Shown: positions 54,628 to 62,961 of the stretch, one piece after another
Position numbering within the stretch: the first letter of the stretch is position 1
How the letters are laid out: each line of letters opens with the position of its first letter
Assembly (NCBI RefSeq): GCF_022919135.1
Contig: NZ_CP095049.1
Location: forward strand, 5,212,501 to 5,276,500
From: Hymenobacter cellulosivorans
GTDB taxonomy: Bacteria > Bacteroidota > Bacteroidia > Cytophagales > Hymenobacteraceae
Length of the DNA: 64,000 nucleotides
Direction of reading: 5' to 3'
Program-made: the position numbers and the translations under genes
The notes under the pieces: model-generated
Databases searched by the model: none
Told to the model about the DNA's origin: nothing
Seen by the model: only the letters and a program-made list of their open reading frames with translations

Positions 54628-55548
54628 ATGCGGCGCTTCTCCTCCCTGCTTCTGGGCCTGGCGGTGCTGCTCAGCCCTGCCGCGGCAGCCTCCACCACCG
54701 ACGAGGACCCGCCGCGCAGCCGCTTTATGCGTCCCAGTACGCGGGTGGGCGAACTTATCGACTACGAGCTGAGCTATGCCCACGCCCCGAGTCTGGAAGT
54801 AATTTTCCCCGACTCCACGGCCGAGTTCAAGCCCTTTGAGTACGTGGGCAAGACCTTCTATCCCACCCATACCCAGCGTGGGCAGAGCATCGACCGGACT
54901 GTTTACCACCTACGCACTTTCGCCCTGGATTCAGTGCAGCGCCTGAGTTTGCCGGTTACTATTCTGCGCGGCAACGACACGGTAACGGTGACTAGCACCG
55001 GAACGGCGGTTCGGCTGTTGCGCACGGCTACTGTCCTGGGAGCCAGCAGCGAAGCGCCGGTGCTGCAGCAGAACACCACGCCGCTACCGGTGCCGACGCA
55101 GTTCAACTACCCGTATTGGCTGGCGGGCACCGGAGCCTTGGCCCTGGTGCTGGGCGGCTTTTTTGTGGGTTTTCGTCGGACCCTGCGCCTGCGCTATCAA
55201 CGCTACCGCCTGCGAAAAAACCACGTCTACTTTCTGGCTCAGTACGCCCGCCACATCGAGCGGTTTACTCTGTCCCGTTCCCTGACCAACATGGAACGGG
55301 CCATTACGCTTTGGAAAAACTACCTCACGGGCCTCGAAGACAACACCATCAACAGCCTTACCACCAGGGAAATAGTAGCCCACTACCAGAACGACCACGA
55401 CGTAAATACGGCTCTGCGCATCACCGACCGGGTGATTTACGGCAACCAGTTTTCGGAAGAGGAAGCCGAAACGGATATGGCCTTCGTGCTGCTGCGCGAC
55501 TTTGCTGAGCGGCGCTACGAATTGGTATCGGCCCGGCTGCGGGCCTAG
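54628..55548 (+). CDS. Membrane protein of the Bat operon, BatD-like position
   Basis: 306 aa. Signal peptide (residues 1-20, AAAAS), extracytoplasmic beta domain (to about 160), one membrane helix (about 163-182, WLAGTGALALVLGGFFVGF), then a basic cytoplasmic tail with helices (YRLRKNHVYFLAQYARH). Start directly after the DUF58 stop and 33 bp before batA place it in the operon. The layout suggests a short BatD-type partner, but I cannot name a domain. Confidence 0.75.
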   Translation: MRRFSSLLLGLAVLLSPAAAASTTDEDPPRSRFMRPSTRVGELIDYELSYAHAPSLEVIFPDSTAEFKPFEYVGKTFYPTHTQRGQSIDRTVYHLRTFALDSVQRLSLPVTILRGNDTVTVTSTGTAVRLLRTATVLGASSEAPVLQQNTTPLPVPTQFNYPYWLAGTGALALVLGGFFVGFRRTLRLRYQRYRLRKNHVYFLAQYARHIERFTLSRSLTNMERAITLWKNYLTGLEDNTINSLTTREIVAHYQNDHDVNTALRITDRVIYGNQFSEEEAETDMAFVLLRDFAERRYELVSARLRA

Positions 55549-55581
55549 CCGGTCCTCTGGTTTTTCCCGTACCTTTCCGGC

Positions 55582-56631
55582 ATGAATCAGCTTTGGCAAC
55601 GCTTCCTGGCCCCCGTGGTAGATGGACTGCGCTATGCCACGCTCACGAGCTACACCTGGCAACAGCCTCGCCTGCTGCTGCTGATCCTGCTGATTCCGGT
55701 GCTGTTTCTGGTTCGTTGGCTGCTAGTACACCGCCGCCAGCCGCGGCTGGGCGTAGCCTTTGTGGCCGGGCAGCTGCGCCGTGATTACAGCGCTGCCCTG
55801 CGCTTCGTACCCGATATTGTCCTGGGCCTGAGTCTGGCTTTTGGCATCGTGGCCCTGGCCCGGCCCCAGCGCACCGACGAGCGGGTGGTACAAACGGGGC
55901 AGGGCATTGATATTCTGCTGCTGGTAGATGTGTCCTCGTCGATGGAGCTGCAGGACTTGCGGCCCAACCGCCTGGAAGCCGCCAAGCGCGTAGCCCGGGA
56001 GTTTGTAGACGGCCGCAGCGGGGACCGAATCGGCCTGGTCGTATTTGCCGGCGATGCTTACTCCCTGGCCCCGCTCACCACCGACTACGAGCTGCTACGC
56101 GAAAATCTGCAAAGCCTCAAGCTGGGGATGATTCAGAACGACGGCACGGCCATCGGGACGGCCCTGGGCGTGGCCACCAACCGCCTGCGCGACTCCCGCA
56201 GCCGCACCAAGGTCTGCATCCTCATCTCGGATGGTGAAAATACCGCCGGCAGCCTCGACCCGCTCACCGCTGCCCAGCTAGCCCACGCGTTTGGGGTTAA
56301 AATCTACACCATCGGGCTGGGGAAGGATGGCTACGTGCCCTACGGCCAGGACGAAAACGGCCGCCCCCGCTATGTAGAAACCCGCCTCGATGAAACCGCC
56401 ATGCGCCAATTAGCTCAGGCCGCCGAGGGCCAGTTCTTCCGGGCTTCCGATAACAACACCCTGCGCAACGTATTCCGCCGCATTGACCAGTACGAAAAGT
56501 CCGAAATCAAGCAGACCCGCTACCGCAACACCAAAGACTATTACCGCATTTACCTGTTCTGGTGCGTAGGCCTGTGGCTGCTCTGGCTCGGTCTAAAAAA
56601 CACGTTCCTCACTAACTCCCTGGAAGACTAA
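55582..56631 (+). CDS. batA: VWA-domain membrane protein BatA
   Basis: 349 aa. One or two N-terminal membrane helices (about 30-48 and 76-93), a von Willebrand A domain with a complete MIDAS motif LLVDVSSSMELQ (DVSSS at 116-120), T in DGTAIGTALG and D in LISDGENT, and a C-terminal membrane helix (YLFWCVGLWLLWLGL). TACCTTTC sits 4 nt before the start. Part of the Bacteroides aerotolerance-type group with the two genes upstream. Confidence 0.92.
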   Translation: MNQLWQRFLAPVVDGLRYATLTSYTWQQPRLLLLILLIPVLFLVRWLLVHRRQPRLGVAFVAGQLRRDYSAALRFVPDIVLGLSLAFGIVALARPQRTDERVVQTGQGIDILLLVDVSSSMELQDLRPNRLEAAKRVAREFVDGRSGDRIGLVVFAGDAYSLAPLTTDYELLRENLQSLKLGMIQNDGTAIGTALGVATNRLRDSRSRTKVCILISDGENTAGSLDPLTAAQLAHAFGVKIYTIGLGKDGYVPYGQDENGRPRYVETRLDETAMRQLAQAAEGQFFRASDNNTLRNVFRRIDQYEKSEIKQTRYRNTKDYYRIYLFWCVGLWLLWLGLKNTFLTNSLED

Positions 56632-56702
56632 GTTCTGAATGGGCGAATGTGCAGGCAGCTATTGAGGTGCTCATGCACAACGCGTGCCCTTGAGCAGCGC
56701 GG

Positions 56703-56844
56703 AGCCATCCGTCCTCTGCGCAGGTAGCCTTACCCTTTCACCACTAAGCCCTCTTGCGTTGTTATAACCAAAGGCTGGTCACAAAAGAGGGCTGAGCACA
56801 TTTCAGAGGACGGATGGCTTCAGCCTTTGGCTTCGCAAGGACAG
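56703..56844. repeat. Palindromic extragenic repeat, copy A1
   Basis: 16-bp perfect inverted repeat (AGCCATCCGTCCTCTG at 56703-56718, complement at 56804-56819) with an inner AGCCCTCTT/AAGAGGGCT hairpin (56747-56755 with 56785-56793). The right end (56806-56844) is 35/39 identical in reverse complement to the left end of the copy at 58092-58130. Confidence 0.85.
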
Positions 56845-56894
56845 AACCTCATTTCTCACATTCTCCCACATCAGCACATTTCCCACACTAACTA

Positions 56895-57575
56895 ATGATT
56901 GCCGATAACCTCCGCTACTTCGAACAACAGCTGCAGGGCAGCAAGGCCCGGCTGGTGGCCGTGACCAAAACCCACCCGGTAGAGCGACTGCAGGAAGCCT
57001 ACGACGCGGGAGCCCGGCTGTTTGGGGAAAACAAAGTGCAGGAAATGGTAGCCAAGCAGCCCGAGCTACCCCAGGATATCGAGTGGCACCTCATTGGGCA
57101 TCTGCAAACCAACAAGGTGAAGTACGTGGCGCCCTTCGTGCACACCATTCAGAGCGTCGACAGCCTCAAGCTACTCCAGGAAATCGAGAAGCAGGCCGCC
57201 AAGCACGGCCGCGTGATTCAGTGCCTGCTCCAGTTTCACATTGCCGAAGAAGAATCCAAGTTTGGCCTGTCCTTGGCCGAAGCCGACCAAATCCTGCAGT
57301 CGGGGGCCTACCAGGCCATGCGCCACGTGCAGATTGCGGGCGTGATGGGCGTAGCCACCAACACCGACGATGAGGCCCAGCTGCGTCGCGAATTTCGGGA
57401 GCTGCGCAGCTACTTTGAGCAGTTGCAGGCCCGCTATTTCGCCCAGCAGGCCACTTTCCGGGAAATTTCCATGGGCATGAGTTCCGACTTCCGCCTGGCC
57501 CTGGCAGAAGGTAGCACGCTGATTCGCGTCGGCAGCGCTATTTTTGGCGCCCGCAACTATGGGGTCAGTAGTTGA
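56895..57575 (+). CDS. yggS: YggS/PROSC family PLP homeostasis protein
   Basis: 226 aa. PLP-binding protein (fold type III) that helps vitamin B6 and amino/keto-acid balance; no enzyme activity is known. Seen: the PLP lysine in VAVTKTHP (K25), FGENKVQEM, WHLIGHLQTNKVKY and the C-terminal SMGMSSDF / STLIRVGSAIFG. Normal length. Flanked by the palindromic repeats A1 and A2 together with the DUF423 gene. Confidence 0.93.
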   Translation: MIADNLRYFEQQLQGSKARLVAVTKTHPVERLQEAYDAGARLFGENKVQEMVAKQPELPQDIEWHLIGHLQTNKVKYVAPFVHTIQSVDSLKLLQEIEKQAAKHGRVIQCLLQFHIAEEESKFGLSLAEADQILQSGAYQAMRHVQIAGVMGVATNTDDEAQLRREFRELRSYFEQLQARYFAQQATFREISMGMSSDFRLALAEGSTLIRVGSAIFGARNYGVSS

Positions 57576-57584
57576 TAGTTGGTC

Positions 57585-57633
57585 GTTGTCAGTTGTTAAG
57601 AACAGCCATCAGCACGACCTGACAACTGACAAC
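57585..57633. repeat. Inverted repeat of the TTGTCAGTTG family, copy 2
   Basis: GTTGTCAGTTGT at 57585-57596 and its exact complement at 57622-57633, between yggS and the DUF423 gene. Same unit as at 12418-12501. Further partial units (GTTGATAGTTG) precede it. Confidence 0.75.
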
Positions 57634-57674
57634 TAGCAACAGAAGACTAAAAACGAACAACCAATAACTAAAAC

Positions 57675-58052
57675 ATGACTGCTCGACTCATTATTCAACT
57701 CGCGGCCCTACTGGGCGGACTGGGCGTGGCTATTGGCGCCTTCGGGGCCCACGGGTTGCGCAAGATGCTGGAAGCCTCCGGCCGCTTCGACACGTTCGAA
57801 ACTGCCGTCCGCTACCAGTTCTACCACGCGCTGGCCTTGTTGGCCGTGGGCATCCTGCTGGCCCTGCGCCCCGATTTGAAAGGCCTGGGCACCACGGCCT
57901 GGCTGTGGCTGGGCGGCGTGCTGATCTTCAGTGGCTCCCTTTACACGCTCTGCTTCACGGGTATTACCAAGCTTGGCGCCGTAGCACCCCTCGGCGGTCT
58001 GCTGCTCATTGCCGGCTGGATCAGTCTGCTGCTCGCCGCCCGGCAGGTGTAG
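57675..58052 (+). CDS. DUF423 membrane protein
   Basis: 125 aa. Four hydrophobic helices. Seen: GGLGVAIGAFGAHGLRKML near the start, FETAVRYQFYHALALL and LFTGSLY-like FSGSLYTLCFTG, the DUF423 pattern (YgdD group). Small inner-membrane protein of unknown function. Downstream of yggS by 99 bp, followed by repeat A2 with its terminator-like hairpin. Confidence 0.9.
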   Translation: MTARLIIQLAALLGGLGVAIGAFGAHGLRKMLEASGRFDTFETAVRYQFYHALALLAVGILLALRPDLKGLGTTAWLWLGGVLIFSGSLYTLCFTGITKLGAVAPLGGLLLIAGWISLLLAARQV

Positions 58053-58091
58053 GCTTACTGTGGAGAATGTGCTGATGAGCTAATGCTCCTC

Positions 58092-58191
58092 CTGTCCTTG
58101 CGAGGCTGAAGGCAGAAGCCATCCGTCCTCGGCGCAGGTAGAAACGCTCTTGTACAGAAAGCCCTTTACTCCAGTGGGAGTAAAGGGCTTT
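58092..58191. repeat. Palindromic extragenic repeat, copy A2, with terminator-like hairpin
   Basis: Left end 58092-58130 matches copy A1 (35/39 in reverse complement). CATCCGTCCTC plus GCGCAGGTAG is shared with A1 in direct orientation. A 14-bp stem (58158-58171 with 58178-58191) ending in T4 follows and could end the yggS-DUF423 transcript. Confidence 0.8.
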
Positions 58192-58251
58192 TCACCTAGC
58201 GGGCTCAACGCATTTCACAGAACGGGAGACTTCGCTCCCAATGACACATAA

Positions 58252-58287
58252 AAAAAGGGCGTTTCGCAGCTGCGAAACGCCCTTTTT
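58252..58287. terminator. Bidirectional terminator, 36-bp perfect palindrome
   Basis: 18-bp arms with G/C core and A5/T5 ends, centre CAGCTG, 20 bp past the minus-strand DUF1573 stop. Confidence 0.92.
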
Positions 58288-58307
58288 CTGTATTCAAGCG
58301 AACAAGA

Positions 58308-58853
58308 CTACGACGACTTGCGCTTGGCTTTGATTTTGTTGTCGCCAATCTTGGTCTTTTGCTTGGCGTCTTTCTCATCCATGATGCCGTTCGATTTCGA
58401 CTCCACGCTCATCGTGGGCGAGGCGTTGGCGGAGGCAGCGTCTTTCACTTCGCCTACCAACGAAACCATAGCATTGCCACCGGCCGAGTTCGACTCAATG
58501 GTCAGCACTTTGTTCTGCATGCCCATCTTGCCGGCGCTGTTAAACTTGGCCGAGATGGTACCGGTTTTGCCCGGCATGATGGGGTCCTTGGTCCAGTCCG
58601 GGGTGGTGCAGCCGCAGCTGACGCCAATGTTGGAAATGACCAGCGGCTGGGTGCCTACATTCTTGAACTTGAAAGTATGGTCTACCACGTCGCCCTGCTT
58701 GATGGAACCGAAGTCGTACTTCATTTCATCGAACTGAATCTGGGGGCCAGCTACTTTCTCCTGCGCATTGGCCGGCTTTACGGCAGCCGACTGCGCCTGC
58801 GCGGCCAAGCCCGTCAGCGAGAGCGACAAAGCCAGAATGAGTGCTTTTTTCAT
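58308..58853 (-). CDS. DUF1573 secreted protein
   Basis: 181 aa. Signal peptide (LAAQAQS), then the DUF1573 Ig-like domain with FDFGSIKQGD-type motif (YDFGSIKQGDVV), FKNVGTQPLVISNIGVSCGCTTPDW and a following PG turn. The last 40 residues are charged and Lys-rich. Found widely in Bacteroidota, function unknown. Has its own promoter with both elements. Confidence 0.88.
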   Translation of the reverse strand: MKKALILALSLSLTGLAAQAQSAAVKPANAQEKVAGPQIQFDEMKYDFGSIKQGDVVDHTFKFKNVGTQPLVISNIGVSCGCTTPDWTKDPIMPGKTGTISAKFNSAGKMGMQNKVLTIESNSAGGNAMVSLVGEVKDAASANASPTMSVESKSNGIMDEKDAKQKTKIGDNKIKAKRKSS

Positions 58854-58883
58854 GAGGTAATTTCGTTAGGAAGTTGAGGTTAA

Positions 58884-58914
58884 CAAATTTAACAGTTTCA
58901 AGGTGCGAGCCAAC
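58884..58914 (-). promoter_or_regulatory. Bacteroidota-type promoter for the DUF1573 gene
   Basis: On the minus strand: GTTG at 58914-58911 (3 of 4 matches to TTTG), a 19-nt spacer, then TAAATTTG at 58891-58884 (exact TAnnTTTG). The start codon is 30 nt further on. The best-formed promoter in the window along with that at 4275. Confidence 0.7.
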
Positions 58915-59017
58915 TATCCTGCCAGTTTTCAGCGGGTCGGCCACCAACTTTTTAACCGCAACTTGCTCGGGCCGCGTGAGGTTCAGACAAAGCTCCAAAA
59001 CCAAAGCAGCGGCACCG

Positions 59018-59680
59018 TTACCCCTTATACTCCTTAGAATAAGGAAATTGACGGGAAGCCTTGCGCATAATGGTGGTGACGATGGTATTGGTGTCGCTGC
59101 CAAAGCCGCGCGACAAGGATTTGTCGTACTTCCAGAGCAACTCACCCGTGGCGCCGTCGTTGATAGTAATCATCAGCTTGCCCGTGTTGGTAGGACCGCT
59201 CACACCTACGAGCACCGACATAGCCACCGCCGCGCCGGCCGACAGGGGCTGAGTGCTGCTGAACGTACCGGAAATGACTCCGTCGACGCCCAGAAACTTG
59301 GCCAGCTGCTCGGGAGTAAAGGTAGCAGCGTTGATGGCCGTCACGCCGTTTTGCGTTAGCAGGGCGTTGGTGCGAGCGGGGTCCTGCACGTCCACGCTCA
59401 TGTCGTTTTCGGCCTTGCGCTTCAGAAAGTACGAGTGCAACGCGCTTTGCACATCCAGTCCTTCGCGCTGCTCCAGCTTGGCCACGCCATCGGGCCCGCC
59501 ATTTTTGGCTACTTCATTGGGCCTCAACTGCAGCGTTACGGCAAAGGGCAGTACGGCCAGCGACTTGTGGCCTTTGGCCAGCGCTCCAAATTTGGGGCTG
59601 GTGTAGATTTCGCGGGTTTGAGCGAAGGCTCCCGATGCGGTCAGTAGAGCGCACAGGGCAAATAGAAGTAAGCTTTTCAT
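59018..59680 (-). CDS. Hypothetical secreted protein
   Basis: 220 aa from ATG 59680. Signal peptide (TASGAFAQT), then a soluble domain: KSLAVLPFAVTLQL, a helical stretch, AKFLGVDGVISGTF (a nucleotide- or membrane-associated lipoprotein-like pattern) and NDGATGELLWKYDKSL near the end. The layout recalls periplasmic lipoproteins of the GNA1162/CsgG-related kind, but I cannot assign it. Monocistronic. Confidence 0.7.
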   Translation of the reverse strand: MKSLLLFALCALLTASGAFAQTREIYTSPKFGALAKGHKSLAVLPFAVTLQLRPNEVAKNGGPDGVAKLEQREGLDVQSALHSYFLKRKAENDMSVDVQDPARTNALLTQNGVTAINAATFTPEQLAKFLGVDGVISGTFSSTQPLSAGAAVAMSVLVGVSGPTNTGKLMITINDGATGELLWKYDKSLSRGFGSDTNTIVTTIMRKASRQFPYSKEYKG

Positions 59681-59792
59681 AGCAGGCAAACGTGTGGAAG
59701 TGAATATGGCCGCAAGTTGCAGCCGCATTCACCTCCACACATGCCCACTTTATGTGATATAAAATCACATTTACATGCTATATAACTCTCGG

Positions 59793-61223
59793 TTAATCTC
59801 GTTCTACCGGCGCGTCGCCGACGAGTTTCTGATTGAAGTTCAATAGAAACAGACGGTCGGAAGCCCGGGTGATGGCCGTGTAGAGCCAGCGGGCAAACTC
59901 GCTGTTAACCATTTCGTCTTTTAAGAATCCGTGGTCGACGAAAACGGCCTGCCACTGTCCGCCCTGGGCTTTGTGGCAAGTCAGGGCGTAGGCAAATTTT
60001 ACCTGCAAAGCGTTCAGGTACGGGTCTTTGCGCAGGGCCGCGCTCTTGTCTTTCTTGGTGGTGAGGTGGGCGTAATCCTCGGAAATGGTTTTGTAAAGCT
60101 CGTTGCTGCGGTCGGCGGGTAAGGCCGGGCTTTCGGTGTGCAGCGTGTCGAGCAGGAGCTTGATTTCCTGCTCTTCCTCGTCGGGGTAGTCCACGAACCG
60201 CACGCGGGCATCGGCGAAGCGGAAGCCAAATTCCTCCTGCCGCCGCACAATTTTGGTGACCTGCACAAAGTCGCCGTTGGCCAGAAAGCCCATTTCCGAA
60301 TCCTTGGGCAGCCAGAAATAGTTGTTGCGCACCACCATCAGGTAGTCGCCGGCCTCAATTTCCTCCTCGGCGTCGAACAAGGTGCGCCGGATCATCTGAT
60401 TGTAGAGGTTGGCGTTCTTGTTGGAGCGGCAGATGATGGTCGTGTTTTCGTGGCCGAAGTTCTTGTACGCCCAGCGTAGGCCGTCTTCGAGCTTGTCGCC
60501 ACCGACGCGGAAAATATCGGGGTAGCCTTTGGTGAAAAACTGGATACTGGGGTGCTCCTGCCGCAATTCCTCGCGCAGCGCCGTAGCGTTCATCAGAATG
60601 CCCGACTCCTCGGCCTGACGCATTACCTGGCGCAGCTCCACGCCGTCGACTTTGGCCCGGAAGCGGTGAGCCAGCAGCTCGGGGTCGAGGGCGGGCGAGA
60701 GCAGCTGGCCCACCGGCGGCAGCTGGGCCGTGTCGCCGATAACGAGCAGCTTGTTGCTGGGCTTTTCAAAGACGAAGCCCAGCAGGTCGTCGAGCAGGCC
60801 GTTTTCGCCGAACGACTTCTCGTCCGAAATCATCGAGGCCTCGTCTACGATGTAGAGCGTGTCGGTGGTACGGTTGGGCTGGCGCTGAAACGAGAGGCTG
60901 TCGGACGGCGTGCTGGACGTCTGCCGGTAGATTTTCTTGTGAATAGTACTGGCCGCCACGCCCGAGTAGGCACTCATTACCTTGGCGGCGCGGCCGGTGG
61001 GGGCCATCAGGGTGTATTTGCGCTGCATACGGTGCAGCCATTGCACCAGGGCACTGACCACGGTAGTTTTACCCGTACCGGCGTAGCCGCGCAGCACGAA
61101 CACCTTGCGGCCGGGCAGATCGTCCTTCAGAAACTCGTCGAGCTTATAAAACAGTGTGGCCTGGTCCTGGGTGGGGTCGAAGGGGAAAAAGTCGCGAACG
61201 GACGGGGTGCGAACAGAGAGCAT
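59793..61223 (-). CDS. RecD/Pif1-like superfamily 1 DNA helicase
   Basis: 476 aa from ATG 61223. Seen: Walker A GYAGTGKTTVV (46-56), MAPTGRAAKVM, DEAD-type LYIVDEASMISD, GDTAQLPPVGQ, the motif ICRSNKNANLYN region, and the C-terminal LTCHKAQGGQW and YTAITRASDRLFL, all in RecD2/AAA-30 order. Shorter than RecD2, without the N-terminal helix-hairpin-helix region. Probably a 5'-3' DNA helicase in repair. Confidence 0.88.
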   Translation of the reverse strand: MLSVRTPSVRDFFPFDPTQDQATLFYKLDEFLKDDLPGRKVFVLRGYAGTGKTTVVSALVQWLHRMQRKYTLMAPTGRAAKVMSAYSGVAASTIHKKIYRQTSSTPSDSLSFQRQPNRTTDTLYIVDEASMISDEKSFGENGLLDDLLGFVFEKPSNKLLVIGDTAQLPPVGQLLSPALDPELLAHRFRAKVDGVELRQVMRQAEESGILMNATALREELRQEHPSIQFFTKGYPDIFRVGGDKLEDGLRWAYKNFGHENTTIICRSNKNANLYNQMIRRTLFDAEEEIEAGDYLMVVRNNYFWLPKDSEMGFLANGDFVQVTKIVRRQEEFGFRFADARVRFVDYPDEEEQEIKLLLDTLHTESPALPADRSNELYKTISEDYAHLTTKKDKSAALRKDPYLNALQVKFAYALTCHKAQGGQWQAVFVDHGFLKDEMVNSEFARWLYTAITRASDRLFLLNFNQKLVGDAPVERD

Positions 61224-61259
61224 AGAAGGGTAAAAAGGAAAGCGGGCCAACTGGACCGT

Positions 61260-61763
61260 TTAATCGAGCAAGGCCGGATTGACCTCGCGCAGAATCTTCT
61301 GCAAGAACACCATTTCGGCGCTAGAAAGTCCCGCCCGACGCGCACTATCTAGTGCGGTATTACGAAAATCGGCCAGAGCCTGTGCCCGGTTGTCGGCGGT
61401 GCTCATATCGGCGCTGGTGCTCCAAATAAGGTGCTGTCGCAAACACGATTGGGGGTGCTGCTGCAGGTGCTTCAGTAGGAGAGTAAACTGCTGCTGCCAG
61501 ATTTCTGCAGTGGCCGCACTCAGCGCTTCGCCCACGTATCCGTCGCTCACGCAGGCCACGGAGTCAAGTTGCCGCAGGGCCGGCAGCGACTGACGCCGTA
61601 CGACGGCCTACTCCAAGCTGTCGAGGTATTGCAGGACTTTGTCGTCGTCGGGCACGGGGGCTACCGCTGGCTCGACGGTAGTTGGGGGACTGGCTTGCGT
61701 TGGGTTATCGTGGTTACAGCTCAGCAGCGCGGCAAGCCAAACGAGGGAGATATTTCTTATCAT
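61260..61763 (-). pseudogene. Lipoprotein gene interrupted by an in-frame TAG
   Basis: ATG 61763 opens a lipoprotein signal (IRNISLVWLAALLSC, lipobox LLSC, Cys 16) and a Pro/Thr-rich stretch. At codon 52 (61608-61610) there is TAG. The same frame then runs on without a break through AVVRRQSLPALRQLDS, ACVSDGYVGEALSAA and a helical end to a stop at 61260. Restored length would be 167 aa. A CAG-to-TAG or GAG-to-TAG change would explain it. Alternatively a 51-aa lipoprotein plus an unrelated GTG-started ORF (61559), but the shared frame argues against that. Confidence 0.65.
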
Positions 61764-61886
61764 AACTATGGCCCGAAAGCAATGATAACCAACCTACCGA
61801 ATTTGCCCCACGCAAGCTACACCCGCGGCGTAAAGTCCGGCGGCAGTTTAGCGACGTGAAGTACAGGTTCTACTCGGCACCGCCAA

Positions 61887-62327
61887 CTATTCCTTAGGCT
61901 CTACGACGGCCATCGTGGCCGAGGCTTTAGCAATCAGCACGTCGTCGCACCACACCTCGGCCTCGCAGAAGTGCAGTCGGCGGCCGGGCTTGAGCACCCA
62001 GCCCACGGCCCGTAGTGTGTGGCCCTTGCCGGGGCGCAGATAGGTTGTTTTCAGCTCGGCTGTGACTACGCCGGTGCCGTCGGGCACGAGCGTCACGGCA
62101 GCAAAGCCGGCGGCCAGATCAGCCATCGTAGCCACCAGGCCGCCGTGGGCGAAACCCAGATTCTGGTGGTGGCGCTGTTCAAGCGGCAGCTCAAACACGA
62201 CGCGACCCGACTCAATACTGGTCAGGTCGGCGCCGATGAGGTGCATAAAGTGCTGGCGCTGAAGCTTGCGGCGGATGCGAACTTCGAGACTGTCGATGTT
62301 CAACTCAGGTTGGGCAGAAGTACTCAT
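61887..62327 (-). CDS. PaaI-type hotdog thioesterase
   Basis: 146 aa. Seen: NLGFAHGGLVATMADLAAGFAA (hotdog helix with the family HGG motif) and TTYLRPGKG, at the usual length. Acts on acyl-CoA; the substrate is unknown. An exact -7 box sits 4 nt before the start. Confidence 0.9.
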   Translation of the reverse strand: MSTSAQPELNIDSLEVRIRRKLQRQHFMHLIGADLTSIESGRVVFELPLEQRHHQNLGFAHGGLVATMADLAAGFAAVTLVPDGTGVVTAELKTTYLRPGKGHTLRAVGWVLKPGRRLHFCEAEVWCDDVLIAKASATMAVVEPKE

Positions 62328-62331
62328 AGCC

Positions 62332-62339
62332 CAAAGGTA
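62332..62339 (-). promoter_or_regulatory. -7 box next to the thioesterase start codon
   Basis: TACCTTTG on the minus strand, an exact TAnnTTTG match, 4 nt before ATG 62327. No -33 element seen. Confidence 0.55.
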
Positions 62340-62361
62340 CGCACAGAGCCAGCAGCCGCAG

Positions 62362-62760
62362 TTAGCCGCGCTTGTTCAGCAGCTTGGGTACGCTTCGCAG
62401 TAAGAGCAGCGCGACCAGGCCACTGACGGCCACCAGCGGCACGGCCGACGACGAAATACGCCGGTACCGGGTGCGGCCTTCCCGGATTTCAATGTAGCCT
62501 ACGGGCGTCAGCAGAACCCCGCCCCCGCCGCCAGAGCCGGCTCCGGCTTTATCCTCAGCGTCGCCGCCTCCCCCACCGCCCCCGAACCCGTAACGCGCCC
62601 GGGCCACCGGAATAACCGTAACTCCCTCCCGCTCTACCGGCGTGCCGTAGATGGCCTGGGCACTTACCGTCGAGCTGAGCTGCTTGGCTAATTGCTCAAC
62701 CGTAGACAAAGCGGATGATGCGGTAACGGCACCGGAGGAAGAAGCAGGCGAAGAACTCAT
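62362..62760 (-). CDS. GerW/YtfJ family protein
   Basis: 132 aa. Seen: VSAQAIYGTPVEREGVTVIPV, a Gly-rich loop (GFGGGGGGGD and further G runs), VGYIEIREG and a C-terminal membrane helix (LVAVSGLVALLLLR). This is the GerW (sporulation YtfJ) pattern, also common in non-sporulating bacteria. Function in Bacteroidota unknown. 34 bp downstream of the thioesterase region, on the same strand but with its own start. Confidence 0.85.
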   Translation of the reverse strand: MSSSPASSSGAVTASSALSTVEQLAKQLSSTVSAQAIYGTPVEREGVTVIPVARARYGFGGGGGGGDAEDKAGAGSGGGGGVLLTPVGYIEIREGRTRYRRISSSAVPLVAVSGLVALLLLRSVPKLLNKRG

Positions 62761-62961
62761 GGGTCAGAACAATGAAGGTGAAGCAGATGCCGTTTCCTAC
62801 GTATTGGGCGCTGGCAAAGGTTAGGCAACAAGGTTTCGAAAACCACCTTACCGGTACGGTTGCGCCGGGCAAAACACCTTCGGTCGGCCTAGTTACCGGG
62901 AAAATGCGCTTTTTTGATAGCAATTCTCGTATGGGCCTAGCATCATTGAAATGGCAAGAAC

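Noticed and set aside
62362..62760. GerW as evidence of sporulation
   Set aside because: The family is common in non-sporulating bacteria and no other sporulation gene is present.
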